From the NCBI GenBank assembly GCA_016838945.1, contig JADLKP010000094.1, positions 1-8,593 of the forward strand: a DNA stretch of 8,593 nt, written 5' to 3'. The position numbers and the translations under genes are program-made. The stretch comes from Methanobrevibacter sp. (GTDB lineage: Archaea > Methanobacteriota > Methanobacteria > Methanobacteriales > Methanobacteriaceae). Below the pieces are notes generated by a model. The model was not told where the DNA came from and searched no databases. It saw only the letters and a list, made by a program, of their open reading frames with translations. This document shows positions 4,685-8,593 of this stretch, piece after piece. Every line of letters begins with the position of its first letter. Within the stretch, counting starts at the first letter, position 1.

Positions 4685-6625
4685 ATGGCTAAAAACAAAT
4701 CTAAAAAAGGAAACAAGGGAAACAAAAACAATAAGTCTGAAACTCCTAAGATTGAAAGAAATTGGGAAGAGCTTGGACTTATGATGGGTCTTGAGATTCA
4801 CCAACAATTGAATACAAAGCATAAGTTGTTCTGTCCATGTTCAACTGAACTAATTGATGATGAATTTGATGATGGGATCATAAGAAACTTAAGGCCAACA
4901 CAAAGTGAATTAGGTCAAATCGACAGAGCTGCATTGCAGGAATCCTTAAGGGACATGACCTTTAAATATGAATCATTCAACAATCACACCTGTCTTGTTG
5001 AAACTGATGATGAACCTCCTCATGCATTGAACAGGGAAGCATTGGACATCTGCATTACAATAGCTTCACTTTTAAACATGAGGATGGTTGATGAATTCCA
5101 TACAATGAGAAAACAGGTAATTGACGGCAGTAACACAGGTGGTTTCCAAAGAACAGGTCTTGCAGCTACTGACGGTTACTTGGACACCCCATATGGTAGA
5201 GTGGCAATTGAATCCTTAGGACTTGAAGAGGATGCAGCAAGAAGAATAGATTCCGATGATGAGTTTACAGAATTCAGGCTTGACAGATTAGGGATTCCTC
5301 TTGCAGAAATCACCACAGACCCTTCCATGCACCATCCTGAGCAAATCAAGGAAGTTGCATATATGATCGGTCAGGTATTGAGAAGCACCAATGTAAAGAG
5401 AGGTCTTGGAACAATCCGTCAGGATGTGAACATCTCAATTACAAGAGGTGCTAGAGTGGAGATTAAAGGTGTACAGGACCTTGACTTGATGCCTGAAATC
5501 GTGGAAAGGGAGGTTCAAAGACAATTGGCGCTTGCAGACATTAAGGATGAATTGATTAAAAGGGATGCAAGTGTTGAAGATACCATTTACGACCTTGATG
5601 AAGTATTTAAAGACACTTCATCTAAGATTTTATCCTCTGCAGCATGCATAAAAGGTATTATCTTAAGAGGATTTGACGGTCTTATCGGAAAAGAGATTCA
5701 GCCAGGAAGAAGATTTGGTACTGAGTTATCAAGCTATGCTAAGAAAATGGGTGTTTCCGGTCTTTTCCATACTGATGAATTGCCTGCATATGGTATTAAG
5801 GAAGATGAAGTCAATGCTATGAAGGAGTTCCTTAAAATAGGTCCTCAAGATGCAATCATCATTGTAGCTCACGATGAGGATGTTGCAGTGAATGCATTGA
5901 ATGAAGTCATAAGAAGAGCAAAAATGGCATTTGATGGTGTTGTTGAAGAGACAAGAAAAGCATTGGATGATGGAAACACTGAATACATGAGACCATTGCC
6001 TACTGCAAACAGAATGTATCTTGAAACAGACATTCCATTGTTCCAAATCACTGATGATATGGTTGAACCTATTAAAAACAACCTTCCAGAACTTCCTGAT
6101 GAGAAGAAGGAAAGAATCAAAGCAGAGTACAAACTCAGTGAAGATCTGTCAAACCAAATCGTCAGAAGATTGCTTGGAGACACTTTCGAATCATTATTAT
6201 CTAAAGTTAAAGTAGACCCAACCACTGTTGCTTCAGTGCTTGTTTCTGATTTAAGGGATTTAAGAAGGGAAGGAGTTGATGTTTCAATCTTTGATGAGGA
6301 TAAGTTAGTTGAAATATTCTCACTTCTTGAAGAAGGAAAAATCTCTAAGGATGCATTGAAGGACTTAATGGTAGAGATTAGCAAAAAGCCGGATGAAGAT
6401 GTAAATGGCATCGCTGAAGAAGCTAATTTGACTCTTTTAAGTGAAGATGCTGTTAGGGACATTATCCATGATATAGCTACTCAAAACGAATCCATGATCA
6501 AGGAACGTCAAATGGGCGCTATGGGTCCTTTAATGGGAATGAGTATGAAAAAGCTTAAAGGAAAAGCTGATGGTAGTTTAGTGAATAAAATAGTAAGAGA
6601 AGAGATTCAAAATTTAATTAATTAA
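4685..6625 (+). CDS. gatE: Glutamyl-tRNA(Gln) amidotransferase subunit E
   Basis: GatE is the kinase/transamidase and tRNA-binding half of GatDE: it activates the glutamyl group on misacylated tRNA(Gln) and amidates it with ammonia from GatD. The catalytic cradle shared with GatB opens with LGLMMGLEIHQQLNTKHKLFCPC (30-52) and runs through DGSNTGGFQRTGL (147-159) and RQDVNISI (245-252). An AspRS-like GAD insertion domain spans about 305-415 (RGFDGLIGKEIQPGRRFGTE at its start). RPLPTANRMYLETDIP (436-451) returns to the cradle, and a helical YqeY-like tail covers about 480-646 for tRNA binding. The protein is 646 residues. It is longer than I expect for the family because residues 1-25 are a Lys/Asn-rich extension before the usual N-WEELGL start. 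No other Met precedes the core, and the ribosome site supports the extended form. Confidence 0.97.
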   Translation: MAKNKSKKGNKGNKNNKSETPKIERNWEELGLMMGLEIHQQLNTKHKLFCPCSTELIDDEFDDGIIRNLRPTQSELGQIDRAALQESLRDMTFKYESFNNHTCLVETDDEPPHALNREALDICITIASLLNMRMVDEFHTMRKQVIDGSNTGGFQRTGLAATDGYLDTPYGRVAIESLGLEEDAARRIDSDDEFTEFRLDRLGIPLAEITTDPSMHHPEQIKEVAYMIGQVLRSTNVKRGLGTIRQDVNISITRGARVEIKGVQDLDLMPEIVEREVQRQLALADIKDELIKRDASVEDTIYDLDEVFKDTSSKILSSAACIKGIILRGFDGLIGKEIQPGRRFGTELSSYAKKMGVSGLFHTDELPAYGIKEDEVNAMKEFLKIGPQDAIIIVAHDEDVAVNALNEVIRRAKMAFDGVVEETRKALDDGNTEYMRPLPTANRMYLETDIPLFQITDDMVEPIKNNLPELPDEKKERIKAEYKLSEDLSNQIVRRLLGDTFESLLSKVKVDPTTVASVLVSDLRDLRREGVDVSIFDEDKLVEIFSLLEEGKISKDALKDLMVEISKKPDEDVNGIAEEANLTLLSEDAVRDIIHDIATQNESMIKERQMGAMGPLMGMSMKKLKGKADGSLVNKIVREEIQNLIN

Positions 6626-6748
6626 TTTTCTTTTTGTTTTCTTTTCTTATTCTTTTTTTAACTATTTTTATTATTTTTTTTATTCTTTTTTTAACTATTT
6701 TTATTATTTTTTTTATTCTTTTTTTAACTATTTTTATTACTTTTTCAT
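6626..6748 (+). terminator. T-rich terminator of gatDE
   Basis: The plus strand directly after the gatE stop is a long series of T-runs (5-8 Ts each), the usual archaeal oligo-T termination signal. It contains the 33-bp tandem repeat described separately. No stem-loop is needed or obvious. Confidence 0.6.
6649..6739. repeat. 33-bp T-rich tandem repeat, about 2.75 copies
   Basis: Units at 6649-6681 and 6682-6714 are identical, and 6715-6739 repeats the first 25 bases. Each unit has ATTC, seven Ts, AACTA, five Ts, ATTA and eight Ts. The repeat lies between the convergent gatE and the minus-strand gene at 6757. Confidence 0.8.
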
Positions 6749-6756
6749 AATAAAAT

Positions 6757-7365
6757 TCAATATTCTTTTAAAATTCTATTAAATTCATTCAGGTCTATTT
6801 TTTCACTTTCTCTTTCTTTCAAATCAATGTTTAAGTTATCATCATTGAAAATGATTTTTTTGCCTTTATGCTTTTCCAAATTACTTAAAAAAGAATTAAC
6901 TTTATATATAAGATTTATAATTTCTTTCTGATTGTTCGGATGAGCTAATTCTAAAATTGGGATATTCCTGTTTTTCATTATGTTTATCACAAGGCTGTGT
7001 TCATTAATGCATCCTGTTCCACCAAAAAGAATCAACTCATTCAATACATCGTACATTGGTTTATAACCCTTTTTCCTATGGCCTAAAATGATGGCAGCTT
7101 CAGCATTCTGGATGATGTTATCCATTAATGACAATCTTCCTCTGACTCCTGATGGAACTTCATTTGTTGTATATTTATTTCCAATTAATATTCTATCTCC
7201 ATATAATGTAAATGGGGCTCTGCTTCTGTCTAGTTTATCGTCGGGGTCTTCATTCTCATTATTGTTGTATTTTGAAAAATTTGTGGGGGATATGTATTTG
7301 TGCCCGTTTTTTTCAATTAGGGGAATAATGATCATTGCTGCATCAGGTATGACTGCCACTTTCAT
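6757..7365 (-). CDS. Probable methanogenesis marker protein 5 family protein
   Basis: This 202-residue cytosolic protein has no signal peptide or membrane span. It opens with a beta strand (MKVAVIPDAAM), contains the conserved-looking EVPSGVRGR (69-77), an alpha/beta segment AEAAIILG (88-95), and GGTGCINEHSL (115-125, with C119) before IPILELAHP (135-143). From memory, the VPSGVRGR phrase and the GC-x-NE motif match the methanogen-restricted marker protein 5 family (TIGR03271), whose function is unknown. A profile search would settle this. Residues 31-52 are an Asn/Asp/Glu-rich insert that may be lineage-specific. I chose ATG 7365 over TTG 7383: GAAAGAG lies upstream of the ATG and the fold starts there. 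The likely TATA box (7393-7402) would give an almost leaderless message. It is convergent with gatE and divergent from trxB. Confidence 0.65.
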   Translation of the reverse strand: MKVAVIPDAAMIIIPLIEKNGHKYISPTNFSKYNNNENEDPDDKLDRSRAPFTLYGDRILIGNKYTTNEVPSGVRGRLSLMDNIIQNAEAAIILGHRKKGYKPMYDVLNELILFGGTGCINEHSLVINIMKNRNIPILELAHPNNQKEIINLIYKVNSFLSNLEKHKGKKIIFNDDNLNIDLKERESEKIDLNEFNRILKEY

Positions 7366-7392
7366 TTTTTTTAGCTCTTTCAATTTTTTAAA

Positions 7393-7402
7393 TTATATAT
7401 GT
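7393..7402 (-). promoter_or_regulatory. TATA box of the marker-protein gene
   Basis: On the minus strand this reads ACATATATAA. Start of transcription would fall near 7370, only about 5 bases before ATG 7365. The upstream TTG at 7383 would then lie outside the message, which supports the ATG start. Confidence 0.4.
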
Positions 7403-7456
7403 TTCAATTTAATATTTATCATAATATTTTTATATTCATATTATTATTTTCATATT

Positions 7457-7470
7457 AAAATATATAAATA
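7457..7470 (+). promoter_or_regulatory. Candidate TATA box of trxB
   Basis: AAAATATATAAATA is the best TATA-like stretch upstream of trxB. It would start transcription near 7490 and give a leader of about 100 bases. Two TATGATTTA/AACGATTTA boxes (7504-7512 and 7551-7559) would then lie downstream of the start site, a position suited to repression. A later, weaker promoter cannot be excluded. Confidence 0.3.
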
Positions 7471-7592
7471 AGTAAGAATAATTGTTAATTAGGAAAACAA
7501 TTTTATGATTTACTTTTAATTTATGAATTGATGAATTTTATTAATTATTAAACGATTTAAGTATTGCTTAGAATTATCTTATTGGTGTTATT

Positions 7593-8531
7593 ATGCAAGA
7601 GTACGATATTATAATTATTGGAGCAGGCCCTGCTGGATTGACTGCAGGGATGTATGCTGGCAGACAAAACTCAAAAACATTGGTGATTGACAAAGGGATG
7701 GCTGGTGGATTAGGCCTTGAAGTGCCTATGATGCAGAACTATCCTGGTTTTGACATGATTTCTGGTATGGAACTCATTCAAAAGATGAAGGCTCAAAGTG
7801 AAAATTATTGTGAAATCATGGAAAACACTGTCATTGATTCAATCGAAAAAACAGATGATGGATTTCACTTGAAAACTAAAAATTCCCCTTTATTGATGAC
7901 TAGCAATGATGAAGGAAAAAAGGAATTCATTGCAAAATCCATTATCTTGGCTACAGGTGCATCCCATAGGCATTTGAATGTTCCTGGTGAAAATGAGTTT
8001 TTAGGTCGTGGAGTGGCATACTGCGCTACTTGTGATGGGATGTTTTTCATTGGAAAGGATGTTCTAATGGTAGGTGGAGGAAATAGTGCTGCTCAGGAAG
8101 CATTATATCTTAATAATCTTGGATGCAATGTTAAATTGGTCCATAGGAGAGATGAATTGAGATGTGAACATCATCTTCAAAAGGCTTTGGAAGAAAATGG
8201 TATTGAAATTCTCTGGAATTCCACCATTGAAGAAATAAAAGGTGATATTGCTGTTGAATCAGTCACTCTTTTAAGGGATGGCAATGAAGAGGATTATAAA
8301 ACAGATGCAGTATTCATTGCAATCGGTGATGATCCTTCCAATGATTTGGCTAAGGAATTGGGTGTTGCTCTTGATGATGCAGGATATATAATCACTGATA
8401 AAGCTCAGGCTACAAATATAGAGGGAGTCTATTCTGCTGGAGATGTTTCTGGTGGTGTAAAACAATGGATTGTAGCTTGTGGCGAAGGTGCAGTAGCTGC
8501 CATTTCTGCCTATGAGTTCTTAAATTTATAA
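7593..8531 (+). CDS. trxB: Thioredoxin reductase
   Basis: This flavoenzyme passes electrons from NAD(P)H through FAD to thioredoxin in the cytosol. At 312 residues it has the normal low-molecular-weight length. The FAD Rossmann motif is GAGPAGLTAGMYA (10-22). The redox-active dithiol is CATC (C144, C147) followed by DG. The nucleotide-binding motif GGGNSAAQEA lies at 161-170, HRRDELR at 184-190, and the second FAD motif SAGDVSGG at 281-288. The HRRxxxR signature normally binds the 2'-phosphate of NADPH, so NADPH is the likely donor rather than reduced F420, which some methanogen thioredoxin reductases use. GGTG at 7584-7587 lies 5 bases before the ATG. The gene stands alone, divergent from the marker-protein gene, with its own terminator. 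Confidence 0.95.
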   Translation: MQEYDIIIIGAGPAGLTAGMYAGRQNSKTLVIDKGMAGGLGLEVPMMQNYPGFDMISGMELIQKMKAQSENYCEIMENTVIDSIEKTDDGFHLKTKNSPLLMTSNDEGKKEFIAKSIILATGASHRHLNVPGENEFLGRGVAYCATCDGMFFIGKDVLMVGGGNSAAQEALYLNNLGCNVKLVHRRDELRCEHHLQKALEENGIEILWNSTIEEIKGDIAVESVTLLRDGNEEDYKTDAVFIAIGDDPSNDLAKELGVALDDAGYIITDKAQATNIEGVYSAGDVSGGVKQWIVACGEGAVAAISAYEFLNL

Positions 8532-8532
8532 T

Positions 8533-8593
8533 TCAAACTATTTTGGTTTGATTTTTTTATTTTTTTATTATTTTTTTTATTTTTTTTATTTTT
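8533..8593 (+). terminator. Hairpin plus oligo-T terminator of trxB
   Basis: TCAAAC (8533-8538) and GTTTGA (8546-8551) form a perfect 6-bp stem with a 7-base loop just after the stop codon. T-runs of 7-8 bases separated by single As follow to the end of the window. Confidence 0.7.

Noticed and set aside
5869..6462. 197-codon minus-strand ORF, Ser-rich, opposite gatE
   Set aside because: It lies wholly antisense to a well-conserved gatE segment and its Ser-rich composition is what complementing gatE codons would produce; no ribosome site or family resemblance.
7088..7471. 127-codon plus-strand ORF opposite the marker-protein gene
   Set aside because: It is the complement of the conserved VPSGVRGR region and ends in AT-rich intergenic sequence; no start signal.

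Overview
The window looks like a piece of a Methanobrevibacter-type chromosome (Methanobacteriales, Archaea). The sequence is strongly AT-rich. It carries the archaea-only tRNA amidotransferase pair gatD-gatE, a protein resembling a methanogen-restricted marker family, TATA-box promoters and oligo-T terminators, and a large secreted protein with Ig-like domains of the kind abundant in Methanobrevibacter. The genus is inferred from these traits, not proven.

Layout. (1) Positions 1-636, minus: a flavodoxin-fold FMN reductase / iron-sulfur-flavoprotein-like gene with a four-cysteine cluster. (2) Positions 637-1418: a long intergenic region that is not empty. It holds an inverted repeat and five (A/C)A(C/T)GATTT-like boxes spaced by whole helical turns. 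Beyond them a TATA box leads into a transcript-like stretch with successive hairpins and a possible 29-residue membrane peptide (990-1079) that has a good Shine-Dalgarno sequence. The stretch ends in a hairpin followed by a T-run. (3) Positions 1419-3056, minus: one adhesin-like gene (signal peptide, acidic linker, two Ig-like domains, glycoside-hydrolase-like barrel) broken in two places. Both breaks sit on T-runs: a T9 tract in the signal-peptide codons and a T4 run in the barrel. Each needs a single-base change to restore one reading frame. (4) Positions 3057-3365: a divergent promoter region with a 49-bp tandem duplication; each copy contains a TATA-like stretch and an 8-bp dyad. (5) Positions 3366-6625, plus: gatD and gatE, 11 bases apart, with the gatE Shine-Dalgarno overlapping the gatD stop codon. 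(6) Positions 6626-6756: a T-rich terminator made of 33-bp tandem repeats. (7) Positions 6757-7365, minus: probable methanogenesis marker protein 5 family gene. (8) Positions 7593-8531, plus: thioredoxin reductase, followed by a hairpin/oligo-T terminator.

Function. GatD and GatE together convert Glu-tRNA(Gln) to Gln-tRNA(Gln), the essential route to glutaminyl-tRNA in archaea. TrxB and the edge flavoprotein are redox proteins, and both have copies of the same short box upstream. The adhesin-like gene is probably a surface or wall-directed protein that is off, phase-variable, or mis-sequenced in this assembly.

The strongest candidates for something undescribed are the 29-residue peptide with its hairpin-rich leader, the helically phased box array beside it, and the two homopolymer switches in the adhesin-like gene.
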